The notes: generated by a model not told the origin, from the letters alone. DNA of 11,505 nucleotides from Euperipatoides rowelli (GCA_003024985.2 PXIH01S0011684.1); one strand, 5' to 3'; shown: positions 1-8,870, counted from the first letter of the stretch. A program made the numbers and translations.

Positions 1-1
1 C

Positions 2-277
2 GCTTGTAATTGCATTTCTGTATGAGCACTGAGCAGTGTCAAACTCTAAAATAGAGGAATGGGATAAAGAATGTCCAAGATTGGTGAGAATATCAACAAT
101 TTTAGATGAACCAGTTATGTGTCCCACCAACATACCAAGTGCATAATGTTTTGGTTTAGGCTTCCAAACTTGAGCAAAATTAAATAGTTTTCTTTTATAT
201 ACTGTATATCTGATCTGCACCATCTTACCTGTGCACCATGCAACAATATTAAAAAGATGATAAGGTATTATTATTTT
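2..277 (-). pseudogene. Best-preserved open segment of the decayed gene, cut by the window edge
   Basis: There are 92 uninterrupted minus-strand codons from just after a TAG at 278-280 to the left edge. The segment has no start codon of its own, since it is an internal piece of a longer protein. It carries the most conserved part, HYALGMLVGHITGSS, then a leucine-rich stretch and LGHSLSH. A +1/-1 frameshift just upstream (about 270-285) links it to EAALENNN in another frame. It may continue in good condition to the left of this window. Confidence 0.6.
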
Positions 278-810
278 CTAATGCAGCTTCTTTCTTTAAA
301 TTATTTGCTGTTGAAGTCTATCCACAATCTAGTGGTGGTAAATTTTGTAATTTTTAAAATAAAAATGTCACCATAGGTATAGCTTTTGCATGATCTTGAA
401 ATCAGGATCATCTGACAAATATGTAGAAATTTCATCAAAATTTGCAAGTTCCATAAATTTCATTATTTCTTGATCAGTTGATATCACTTTCTTTAACAAC
501 CTAGGGCCTAAGCACTATTTTGGCAGAAAAATTCAAACCTAGTTCTGAGACATTCGTTGTTGTGGTTTTGAAAACACAAGTTCGGTAATTTAACTTTTTA
601 ACTGATGTTGAGTAAAATTGCAACCATTTATTTCAGATAGGAAAACACATTATACAATATTTTCAAAATACTTTTATAATCCATTCAATGAAAAAAATTG
701 CACTGTTTTTAAATATTTTTGTAGTAATAATTGCATCACAAAAAATCCAGATGAAGCCCTTATACATAACTTTTTTCTTATGGGAACCCTTGTTTTCCAG
801 ATTTGACAAG

Positions 811-1045
811 CTTTTTTTTTAAATTGTATGGACTATGAGTCCATTGTTTACCTTAACAAGCCTATGGGCCCGTTGGCCAGGCCTAGGGACTGCCCCCCCC
901 CTCCACATCGATCCTAGTCATAACTATGCAGTTTCTAATCAAAGTTGTTCATGCTTGCTTCTTCCCTGGCCCTGGGACAACAGCCACATGCAACCCCACT
1001 ATGTGGGGTGTTGCTGCTTCCACTTAAAGGTGATTTTATATTAGT
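811..1045. repeat. GC-rich insert of unknown family inside the decayed gene
   Basis: A stretch much richer in G+C than its surroundings (about 860-1030), beginning beside a T-run (812-820). It contains GGGCCCGTTGGCCAGGCCTAGGG, a C-run near 893-902, and CCTGGCCCTGGG. Two small hairpins are visible. ATGGACT-ATG-AGTCCAT is at 828-844. CCCCAC-TAT-GTGGGG is at 994-1008, and the latter can extend through GCAA/TTGC with a bulge. The insert separates protein-like segments of the decayed minus-strand gene, so it looks like a later insertion. If the T-run is its tail, it would be a minus-strand retroposed element. No target-site duplication was found and the short + strand open frame here has no recognisable product. 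Confidence 0.4.
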
Positions 1046-1690
1046 TCACAGAGGAAATATATATTTGGCACAGTTTAATCATGTACATTGTCTATAACAA
1101 TATGATGATAGTGATACCTAAGCTCTTTAGCAATACAATCAACACCTCTTATTTGGCATAAAATCTCTTCATCACACTCTTTTCATTGCACTGACTACTA
1201 AATCATTACTGCATTAAAACTTTGACATTTTGAAAGTTTTTTCTTTTTCTTTTACCTGAGAACCTTTCATGAAGGTATTGTATTTTTTTTTACAAGTAAC
1301 ACAGTAGTCAAGAAACAAACCAACAGTATTTTGTGTAGCCTTAACATGTGAAACTGTCCTAAAATGTTTTTTTGAAGGTTGAACTGAATCACATTCGATT
1401 TGACACATTTTTTGGCTCTCTGTATTTTCAGAATATCAGTAAATCCCATAAAATATTTATGATGATAATATTTACCATCTATCTTGTTAATAACATTAAA
1501 CACATCTTCATGAAAATCAAGTATTTAATTGAGCTTTTCAACAATCTCTTTCTTCAATTCCATTAGATATTAGCCACTCTTCATTGAATCTTTGAAACTT
1601 TGATTTGGCAGCACTTGCATTGATTATTTTATTCTTCAAGGATGTGAATACAACATTCATTTGCTCTGGCCATTATGAACAAAAATAATA

Positions 1691-2998
1691 AATCAAAGTC
1701 AAAACAATTATAACAAAATGCACCCGACATGAATCACAACAATGAACCAGTGTGCAGGCATGTCACAGAAGGGTTCAAATATTTTTTAAATAAATAATTA
1801 AATTTATTATGACTGCTAGAAATGATTTTAAAACATCTAATGTTGAGTTAAAGGAATTATTGTTTATTTAAATGAACTTAATAACCATTATATTTGAAAG
1901 AAAAAATATATGAAATGTGGCGCCACCTAATTACCTAAATTATTCATGTTTGTTAAAAATGAGGCAAGTTTTTTTTATAGGAACTTTATATTTTTGGGAA
2001 AAAGGTATGTCTGTAGACTTTATTTGCTAAATTTCACTTGGTGTGCTTTGATGGTAAATGAACTTGAACGATAATCTATTATGTCCCATGGTACATGGAA
2101 GAATAAGCTCTATATATTTTAGTCAATTTGTGATAAAAGGGGCAGCATTTAATGTTTTGTAGGTATCTGTTTTTATTAATTTTACAATTGATTTGGAAAT
2201 ATAAAGTCAATGATAGTGCTGTAATCCATAGTGCTGTAGTCTATAACCCCTAGTACACCTTTGATTATGTGTCATATGTGTATTTGATAAATTCAAATTT
2301 AGATCTGTTTGGTTCTACTAATTTATCCTATGATTAACAAAATATTTAACAAATAAGATTTTAATTCCATAAAAATAGGAAATCTGTGATTCCTGAGCTC
2401 CCAGTGAATGAGGGATTAACACTGGGATCTGTTCCTTATTCGAGTTTTCATTTTCACTTTGTATACCATGATTTAGTCTATTGGTTAAAATTAGAAAGTT
2501 GAAAGTGAGCATTTTGTTTCAAGAATTACAATTTTTTATTGATTCTGTATCATTGCTGAAGATATTATTTTTGTGTGCCATCATAAACATGTCAAAAAAA
2601 AGTTATGGGTTGTTTTAAAATTATTAATAGGTACTGAAATTAATCAGGTACCAAGTCTGTTATTATTGTATCTTTTAACATTTAAAAACATATCAGGTTT
2701 AGGTAGGGGTTTGCAAAGAGATTTTCCTAGAAGTCTATATCTGTTTATTGGTTAAATTACTGTTAGAAAGATTCAAAACAATTTTTTAGAATTTTTAGGA
2801 TAAATTTTCATTTTTTTTAAATATTTCATTTATTTTCTATGCTTTAAATAGTGCAGATTATAAATACTTTTTTTTTTATCCAAAATCAATGACTTGTTAC
2901 AGCATTATGGTTTACTAAGTCTTTTTTTCAATAAAGTAAATGTAATTCTGAACAATTTTTTTGTACTTTACAAAAATTAGAACTGTTTCTAGTAAAAT
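1691..2998. other. AT-rich non-coding stretch
   Basis: No gene is supported here. It holds a 10-bp palindrome GTGGCGCCAC at 1917-1926, a 15-bp-period duplication (ATAGTGCTGTA at 2213-2223 and 2228-2238), a short LINE relic at 2239-2262, and an 8-bp hairpin TCCCAGTG/CACTGGGA at 2399-2427. The rest is homopolymer-rich A/T sequence. Confidence 0.6.
2239..2262 (-). repeat. Short LINE relic matching the LINE at 4448-4471
   Basis: A 24-bp segment identical at 23 positions to 4448-4471. In the large LINE, the minus strand there encodes KGVLGVIDIKWMNN, the post-polymerase GGLG-x-x-D motif of LINE reverse transcriptases. Here it reads KGVLGVIDYSTMDY. The flanks align only loosely, so this is probably an older fragment of a related element. 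Confidence 0.45.
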
Positions 2999-3136
2999 AT
3001 GAAACCATTGCCGATGTCTCGATGGGTCAGTTGGCAAAATTGCATGCTACCAACCAAGACATCCTGGGTTCGAATCCCACATTTTATAAAAAAATCATAA
3101 TCCAGTTTTCTTAAAAAAAAAAGAGATGAAACCATT
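2999..3136 (+). mobile_element. tRNA-derived SINE with 11-bp target-site duplication
   Basis: The body at 3010-3125 is flanked by identical direct repeats ATGAAACCATT at 2999-3009 and 3126-3136. The head has an RNA polymerase III A box, TGGGTCAGTTGG (3023-3034), and a perfect B box, GGTTCGAATCC (3067-3077). If the A box starts at tRNA position 8, the B box falls exactly at position 52. A T-arm-like GGG-TTCGAAT-CCC is present, but the expected acceptor stem does not pair, so it is not a working tRNA gene. A short unrelated tail follows, then ten A residues (3113-3122) just before the second repeat. Such elements are moved by a partner LINE; no shared tail with the LINE in this window is visible. 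Confidence 0.8.
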
Positions 3137-3499
3137 ATAATCAGGTGGTCTGTGACGTCACGATTTTCAAATGAAAAGTCCTTGGTTTTATTATATAATA
3201 CCAAAGCGATGTTTTATTATAATAGGATTTGGTATTTTTTTGTTTTACAATAGATGAAAATAATAGTTTATTTTTGTATGATAAATATTAATGTTTTAGG
3301 AGAACAATTTTCACTCCAAATTTAAATATTGTTTATTGAGCCTAACGGTACCCTCCCCCTCCCTTCTATTCTATGGTATATAATTATGTAATGGAATTAA
3401 TGAAGAAGTTGCCAAAAATCTTAGATCTTTAAACTTTTTTTTTTAAAAAAAAAATTTCCTGTAGGAACTGCATATTTTATTTACATAGGCTATGTACAA
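3137..3499. other. Non-coding stretch between SINE and LINE
   Basis: No gene is seen. It contains a perfect palindrome GTGACGTCAC (3152-3161) that includes the CRE-type octamer TGACGTCA, a T10/A10 tract near 3435-3455, and TACATAG-G-CTATGTA (3482-3496) next to the LINE tail. Confidence 0.5.
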
Positions 3500-3678
3500 T
3501 TTTTTTTTCTTTTAAAATTAAACTTTATTTTTCTGCAAATTTACACACACAAAAATGCTAGATCTTATAGCATTCACTGTACTTAGTCAACAATGTTTAT
3601 ATATTTAAACAAATAAATAAATGAACCACAACCCACTAACAAAACACATTTTTTTCCCTTTTTTTTTAAAAAAACTAA

Positions 3679-4240
3679 TCAATAATTTTTTTCTCTTTCC
3701 CAGGAATAAGACAATGTTTTTATATTACTAATCTTCCCCATTAGTTCCTGATTCCATACCCCATCCAGAAAATCTTGCTCCATAACAAGCAAGTCCTTAA
3801 TACAGCACCGATTAACAATTTCCAATACATTGGATCCGTATTGCTGAATATTGTGTTGCACCTTGCTTTCCAAATTCCAAACAAAATTGCACAAAACATT
3901 TCCCTAATGTCTTTAGGTAGTCTATTCAAGTTCATCTCTTCTCTTTTAATAATACCGTTAATGCAAATTAAATTGATCATAAAATAACTTTGTTACCTTC
4001 AAGACTTCAGCACATTCCCAAAAAATATGTATGCTCGTCTCTCTATCCTTTCTACAAAAAACACAGTTCAAATCTGTAACACCTTGCATATTCATTCCAT
4101 ACAATCTTACCTTCGTTGGCAAAACATTCATCATACTGTATATCTTTAAACCAAATTTTCCATATTGTGCTGCCACCCATATTTTTTAACCACTTAGAAA
4201 TTAAGGTTTCTATTTTTATATGTCTGAAACACATCATCCT
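3679..4240 (-). pseudogene. LINE ORF2 C-terminal part with CCHC knuckle
   Basis: The minus-strand frames here carry VRLYGMNMQGVTDLNCVFC and HIFWEC, giving a C-x2-C-x8-H-x4-C zinc knuckle at 4065-4012. Downstream comes MFCAILFGIWKARCNTIF, typical of the extreme C-terminus of such LINE proteins, ending with a stop at 3679-3681. A frameshift near 3960-3980 separates the knuckle from that segment. The knuckle is thought to help nucleic-acid binding during target-primed reverse transcription. Confidence 0.7.
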
Positions 4241-4548
4241 TCAACAGTATTTTCTTTCTATATTCTTTATGTTATTTTACTTTCATCTGGAAAAAGTATA
4301 TCAGTTAGCTGATAAATCTTGTTCCACAAATTCATTATATAATCATTAGCAGTTAATCTAAAGATTCCATATTATTTTATAGCCTTGCCTTTCTGCAAAT
4401 AGCCTTTAAATTGCATTATGTATAATCACATTGTTCATCCATTTTATGTCTATAACACCTAGTACACCTTTACCTTGAGTAAACATAGTATTTTTAAAAC
4501 TTATTACTTTATATTTCCCAAAAATAAACGTTTGAAACATTCTTTGTA

Positions 4549-5600
4549 TTATCTTTTATCTACTGCAGTAAAAGGCAAATAGTAGATGAATTTAGGAATG
4601 ATCAAAGTATTTATCAATTGAGCTTTATTCAGCCAACTTATCCTCATAAACTTTGTACTGTCAAACAGTTTTTTAATATTGTTAATCACTTCCATCATTC
4701 GTCCCTTAGTTGATTTGATATCATTAATTAATGGAAACCTCAATCCAAGTATTTTCCCATGCTTTCCAGAAAAACCTCCCATGTTCATTATTTTACCTTT
4801 AGATATATTATAAGTATATGAATTGTCCTTGTTAACTCAAACTCTGTTGCTATATCTAGCACTTTTTGAACTTCCTTTCTGCTCATAGTGAAAATAGATA
4901 TGTCATCCAAATACNTAGTGATCCTTAGCATCACAGTCTTACCATACAATATTATACCGCTTATACATCTTTCTATCTTAATCACTAATTCACAAATATA
5001 CAATGAATATATCAAGCTAGATAATGGTGAACCCTATAAGACTATTGTTGAAGTGATGTATAATCAGCAAAAATGTTTCTATTTAGAAAAGCGATTTCCT
5101 TATCTCTCATTAAATTCAACAGCAGCTTAATTATTATGTTTTCCTATGTACTTATCTACAATGTATTCCAAGTAGTGAAAATTCACAAGATTATACGCAT
5201 TTTGCATGTCAATTCTTATTAAAAACCTATCCTCTCTACTCTTACCATCATACATACTATGATGGACCAGTGATGGTCCAAGATCACCTCCTCAATATTT
5301 CTTCCTTTGATTCAATGTGCTGATTTTGGCAAGATTTCCTGTACCAGTGGTGTTAACCTGTGCAAACTCATTTCTGTATTATTTTTATATCGGTGTTCAT
5401 CATGGCTATAAGCCTAAAATCCTTCACCCCATATACTCCCGCCATTCTACCATCATTTTTCGGTATCATTTTTATTAACGCTTTATTATCAGCACTGACA
5501 GATGAGTGCAATCCATTATGTTCCAACAAGAAGTTAGCATAATTCAGGAAATGTTCCCTTAATCATAAAGTTTCNTTGTTATAGAAATCATAGGTTACCC
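4549..5600 (-). pseudogene. LINE reverse transcriptase domain, broken by stops and frameshifts
   Basis: It covers fingers, palm and thumb segments of a LINE reverse transcriptase. The catalytic YLDD (4902-4913) follows GSPLSSLIYSLYICELV. The codon just before GSPL reads TAG where LINE enzymes usually have Gln, a typical CAG-to-TAG loss. Another stop interrupts the segment ahead of IKGRNIEEVI, and the frame changes several times. The thumb segment, ISWLNKAQLINTLIIPKFIY, resembles the usual RISWLGR-x-x-x-IKMxxLPKxLY pattern. Two ambiguous bases (N) lie in the element, one at 4915 and one at 5575. Codon usage is AT-rich like the surroundings, which suggests an old insertion. Confidence 0.75.
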
Positions 5601-7634
5601 TAAAAATAAAATGTTTATTGTAGTTGGCTGGAATAATCAGTAGTAGGTAGAGAGCCTATATAGGTTCTAGTAGTAGGTTTGTCAATATTGCCACTAGATG
5701 GAGCTGGAATAATCAGTTTTGGATTGTGTTAGCTATTCAATTTGCTTCAATTTTTCAATTTTTTATCTAACCTTGACTTCAAAATTTTTTTTGTTAAATA
5801 TGTTTTTAAATGTTAAATGAAATTGAAGTATGTGCAGGCTCCTTTCTAAATTCAAACATGATCTCGATTTGTTTTTAAAATCTGATTTTTAATTCTTAGA
5901 GATTAATTTTGGGCTTCAGAAATATTATTATTCTGAGCAAATTTATGATAAGGAAATAATATTTTGTGCACTTTAGAAAAATGAATAAATAATATCCTGT
6001 CTTTAATTATGAAAATTTCTGAATCTGAGAAATATGATTTAGCTTTTTCTAAAATTCTTCTGATGCTGAGATGTGGTGTTTTCTGCATTAAAAGAAAACA
6101 AATTATTTCAAATAGATATGATGTAAATTTTGAGACAGTTAATAAATTTAAATATAATTAACTGCAAAATATCTGCCTAACAAGCATAGGGGGCAAAAGT
6201 GCACCGTTGATTGGTTAATGGTTGCACTAACGGAAGTTGCATAAGAATTATCAGATAGTATTTATTGCAGCTCTTAATTATGATAGGGTTGAGCATAGCT
6301 GTTTAGTATCTGGTAGATGTTAGTGTTCATGTTGGGGTGATGGTTAGGACTGTGAATAAAAAAATATGGGTGATAATAATTTCAGTCATGTGACAGTTAT
6401 ATACCAATGGTTGATTTCATGTATAAAGGTTTGTTTCCGGTATTGGAGTTTCCAGGCTAGAATATAGTTTAACTTTATGCATTCATCCCCCCTAATTATG
6501 TCTCACATTGGGATGCAGAGTTCAAAACTATTCTGCAAAAATTAATGACATAAACATAATTTTGTTTCATTGAAGGCCCTGACAAAATCTACTACTATCA
6601 ATTGATAAGTGCTGACCTCTATATTGCAGATTGTTCTCTTAATTTAGTGAAAACTGGGGAAGCATAATTTAAGTGGCTTTGTTATATATTAAATTTTCTA
6701 ATTCGAATGTAACTAAAATCTATTTAAAATAAAATCAGAATTTTGAAAGCTTAATCTACCAGATTTATAAAAATAGTAAATTTAAGATTTTATTTACACA
6801 TAGCAAATAGATTAAAAATATGATTTAGATACCTTTTAATAAATTGTGAACCGTTTTTTAATATAAAAAGATATTGATGAGATAATTACTACTTGGCACC
6901 CTGTATTTTCAAGCCCTATATATGCACAAAGTTGCCAAATTTTTTAGTGGTGGTGGTAAGTCATTTTTGGAGATTCGTAAACCCGCCATTTATCTTAGAT
7001 ACTGTACTGAATTTAGCTAAACCCCGATCATATGTACAGATATAAACCATTATAAGACTTGTGTGCACATATCCAGGACTATAACATCTCAAAACAGTAT
7101 AAAAGCCATTTAAAGGCTTTCATCAGGATCTCATTTGCCAACTGTTAATAAAGTTTCCTATACACTCCCAAATGCAAAACTAAAACAAGACCATACCATA
7201 CTTCTGATACAAATCACTGACTAATGCCTGGAGTTCTAGATAAATTCATTCAAGGATCCCGATCGTTATCATCTTGGAAAGATAAAAAACTCTGATGTCA
7301 AAACCATATTCGATAACAAGCTTTTTATAAATGCCATTAAGACTTAGTAATAATTGCCATTACCACTAAGGTTAAATCAGCCATACTTATTGTGTAAATT
7401 ATTCAATGATTATATGATTTCTGATTGCAAAATAATATTTTACTAAAACTATATCATTGTCTTGAAGATTTCTTAGATCAGATTTTTTAACCACATATAC
7501 AGTATTTTGTAAACGGTATATTTATTTTATGTGTATGTTCTGTATATACTGTATAAACACCACATCTTGTTAATGTTGTTTAATTAATATACTGCAAGTC
7601 TAAAACAATTTTTTTTCTTTTTCCATTCCCATAG
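5601..7634. other. Non-coding stretch upstream of exon A, probably intron
   Basis: No exon is supported in this stretch. It is probably the intron that precedes exon A, because the protein segment encoded downstream is from the interior of a long protein. It contains a direct repeat GCTGGAATAATCAGT (5627-5641 and 5703-5717), AGTAGTAGGT twice (5639-5648 and 5669-5678), a CTCF-like CCACTAGATGGAG (5691-5703) and a hairpin AAAGCC/GGCTTT (7102-7120). 6900-7330 is less homopolymeric but gives no readable protein. The polypyrimidine tract of the exon A acceptor is at about 7610-7630. Confidence 0.5.
5627..5717. repeat. Paired direct repeats around a CTCF-like motif
   Basis: GCTGGAATAATCAGT occurs at 5627-5641 and 5703-5717, 76 bp apart. 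AGTAGTAGGT occurs at 5639-5648 and 5669-5678. Between them lies CCACTAGATGGAG (5691-5703), which fits the core of the CTCF consensus CCA-S-Y-AG-R-K-GG-M-R. This may be a partial local duplication or a small remnant repeat. Binding is not shown by the sequence. Confidence 0.35.
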
Positions 7635-7862
7635 GAAAAATTGAAAGAAATAGAAGATATGAAGAAAGAAATGCAACTTAAAGAAACGGAATTAAATCAG
7701 TTGCGGGAAAGTTACCACCAATTAACGAGCAATGAAGCCCTTTATCACTCAATTGGAACTGTTAGCCATGAAGATCTTGAAAAATTGAGAGATGAACTTG
7801 ATCACTATAAAACAGAACTTATACTTAGTAAAGCTGCCTCCCCATCAAAATCTTATGAACAA
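7635..7862 (+). CDS. AKAP9-like: AKAP9/pericentrin-like scaffold protein, exon A (internal)
   Basis: An internal exon of 228 bp, 76 codons, phase 0 at both ends. The acceptor is a pyrimidine-rich tract ending CCCATAG before GAA, and the donor is CAA then GTAAGA. Any start codon here would be an artefact, since the frame is open through the acceptor. The peptide opens with a charged helical stretch (EKLKEIEDMKKEMQLKETEL) with heptad-like spacing. A polar segment follows, then HEDLEKLRDELDHYKTEL, a second coiled coil. This resembles the NELEALRAE...KAELASYKEKAE region of vertebrate AKAP9. Proteins of this family are giant coiled-coil scaffolds at the centrosome and Golgi that anchor kinases and microtubule-nucleating complexes, with a C-terminal PACT domain that lies outside this window. 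The family call rests mainly on exon C. Confidence 0.8.
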
Positions 7863-7981
7863 GTAAGATAAAATTTTTGATGTACTCTGTTTTACTTGTA
7901 CCAGTATATGTAAATTATTTCCATTTGTATGTTTACAATTCCATTTTTAGCTTTTTTGTTCCATTTTTTTTTTAAAAAAAG
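7863..7981 (+). other. Short intron (119 bp) between exons A and B
   Basis: It begins GTAAGA and ends in a T-run, seven A residues and G before the CAA of exon B. The A-rich run just before the terminal AG is unusual. A better-looking AG (CCATTTTTAG, ending at 7950) lies 31 bp upstream. Using that AG would shift the frame and hit a stop early in exon B, so 7981 is taken as the real boundary. Confidence 0.75.
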
Positions 7982-8252
7982 CAACTAAAAGAATTGAAAG
8001 AAGAGCTTACAAAAGATCATCAACGCCACATTACAGAAATTCAGAAGAATGCTGAAAGAGATGCAGTATCTCGAATTGAGGAACTGGAAAGAAAACATAA
8101 AGATGAAATCCATCAGTTGAAAGAGCAATTCCAAAAGGAAATGTCTGATAATATAAATCTAATAAAAACAGAGTTGCAAACAGTTTATACTGATGAAATT
8201 GAACGGCTCAGAGATTCATCCAGAAGAAATGAAAATTTAGAATTAGCTCTAA
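7982..8252 (+). CDS. AKAP9-like: AKAP9/pericentrin-like scaffold protein, exon B (internal)
   Basis: An internal exon of 271 bp: 90 codons plus one base, starting in phase 0 directly after exon A and leaving a single A. The donor is CTAA then GTAAGT, a strong site. The whole peptide is a highly charged coiled coil, with QLKELKEELTKDHQRHITEI, then RIEELERKHKDEIHQLKEQF and a further helical segment ending NENLELAL. The pattern of an E/K-rich helix with ELERKHKDEIHQLK resembles vertebrate AKAP9 just upstream of its SSIPEL segment (MESRHISETETLKREH). The frame continues open past the donor for a few codons and then stops, as expected for an intron. Confidence 0.85.
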
Positions 8253-8679
8253 GTAAGTGTATTTTAAAGACTACTAGAAAATATATGTATACATCTGATT
8301 AAATTTTACACACATGCATAAATACGTAAAACTTTGTGCCAAGAAAATAGGAATTTTGCACTACTTGCATATAAAAAATTTTATTTTTAGAATTGACTCT
8401 TTTTAGTAAATATTTGCTGTCATTTATAATTTAACTATGATTTTTTTTTTAGTTACTAAAAACTATATAATTTGAAAGAACAAACAATCATAAAAATTTT
8501 AAAATGATCTGAATTATTTCTTTAAAATATAGAATTATGTATTTATTTATACAATAGGTAGTTTACATAAAATATTCAGATTGTGCAAAAATTGTACAGT
8601 TCATAATTGCAAAATTTCCTTAGTGTAATGTACATACAGTACCTAATTGTAATGTAATGTTAATGTCATTATAATGTGA

Positions 8680-8870
8680 TCTCACGAGAACAAGATTTAG
8701 TTAGTTACTCGGCAGTTATGGCAATAAGTCTTGTTATGCTGTAGTCGTTTCTTAGGTTAACTTATTTTTACATTAAAGTGTTTGAGTTCAGAATACAAAG
8801 TGTACTGAGTTAATTCACTTGTTATATTCGAAGGCTACATGGATATATTCAATACAATATATAAGCACTT
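8680..8870. other. Higher-complexity island in the intron, possible old LTR remnant
   Basis: This segment is less AT-biased and less homopolymeric than its surroundings. It ends in TTCGAAGGCTACA followed by TGG, which faintly recalls the end of an animal copia-type LTR next to its primer-binding site. No matching start, target-site duplication or coding region is seen, so this is only a suggestion. Confidence 0.15.

Larger units (their letters stand above)
1..1690 (-). pseudogene. Decayed multi-copy, probably transposon-associated gene (partial, interrupted)
   Basis: Read on the minus strand, this stretch holds several protein-like segments in changing frames. The best is an open frame of 92 codons (277 down to 2) that runs off the left edge. 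It contains LFNIVAWCTG and, further on, KPKHYALGMLVGHITGSS followed by a segment ending LGHSLSH. I recall that arrangement (a KTPKH-x-LG...HLTGS...GHSVSY pattern) from large uncharacterised gene families repeated many times in aquatic invertebrate and some fish genomes. Earlier segments in the expected order are KSKFQRFNEEW-ISNGIEER near 1560-1625 and VDCIAKELRYHYH near 1096-1150. Others are NVSELGLNFSAKIVLRP near 500-550 and RLLKKVISTDQEIMKF near 455-505. Stops and frameshifts separate them, so the copy is dead. No catalytic domain is recognisable and the family's function is unknown to me. The recall of the family is from memory and untested. Confidence 0.6.
3500..5600 (-). mobile_element. 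5'-truncated, broken LINE (L1/Tx1-like) with reverse transcriptase and CCHC knuckle
   Basis: On the minus strand, reverse transcriptase motifs follow in the family order across several frames. They are YDFYN (about 5590), ALIKMIPK then FRLIAMMNTDIKI (about 5380-5490), IKGRNIEEVI (about 5270-5300), IDMQNAYNLVNF with the first catalytic Asp (about 5180-5215), GSPLSSLIYSLY (about 5000-5035) and YLDD (4902-4913). The thumb and KGVLGVID follow at 4448-4471. A C-x2-C-x8-H-x4-C knuckle (4012-4065) and a final stop at 3679-3681 come next. The 3' UTR has AATAAA (TTTATT at 3524-3529 on the + strand) and an A-rich tail (3500-3513). No endonuclease domain is seen, so the 5' end is missing. In-frame stops and frameshifts make it inactive. 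The clade call rests on the CCHC tail and motif style. No target-site duplication was found. Confidence 0.8.

Noticed and set aside
618-806. A + strand small gene
   Set aside because: It lies opposite segments of the decayed minus-strand gene, and its composition is that of AT-rich chance frames.
1917-1926. GTGGCGCCAC palindrome as a regulatory site
   Set aside because: It is a single 10-bp palindrome with no flanking structure, and no known factor can be assigned with confidence.
3016-3088. A functional tRNA gene
   Set aside because: The A and B boxes are good, but the acceptor ends (GTCTCGA and ATTTTAT) do not pair and the anticodon stem is not formed. The flanking duplication and A-tail show a SINE.
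5903-6088. A 61-codon minus-strand protein
   Set aside because: It is rich in Ile, Lys, Phe and Ser as expected of AT-rich chance frames, and has no domain, splice context or similarity I recognise.
6198-6233. H-type pseudoknot from AGTGCA/TGCACT and CCGTT/AACGG
   Set aside because: The pairing order is pseudoknot-like, but both connecting loops would have zero bases, which is not sterically possible for the full stems.
6420-6430. TATA box (TATAAAGG) of a promoter
   Set aside because: TATA-like words are expected often in AT-rich DNA, and no transcript start or gene follows in the right position.
7090-7135. Hammerhead ribozyme on the minus strand
   Set aside because: CTGATGA is followed by a short stem AAGCC/GGCTT, but the required GAAA after the stem is absent (TTTA is found).
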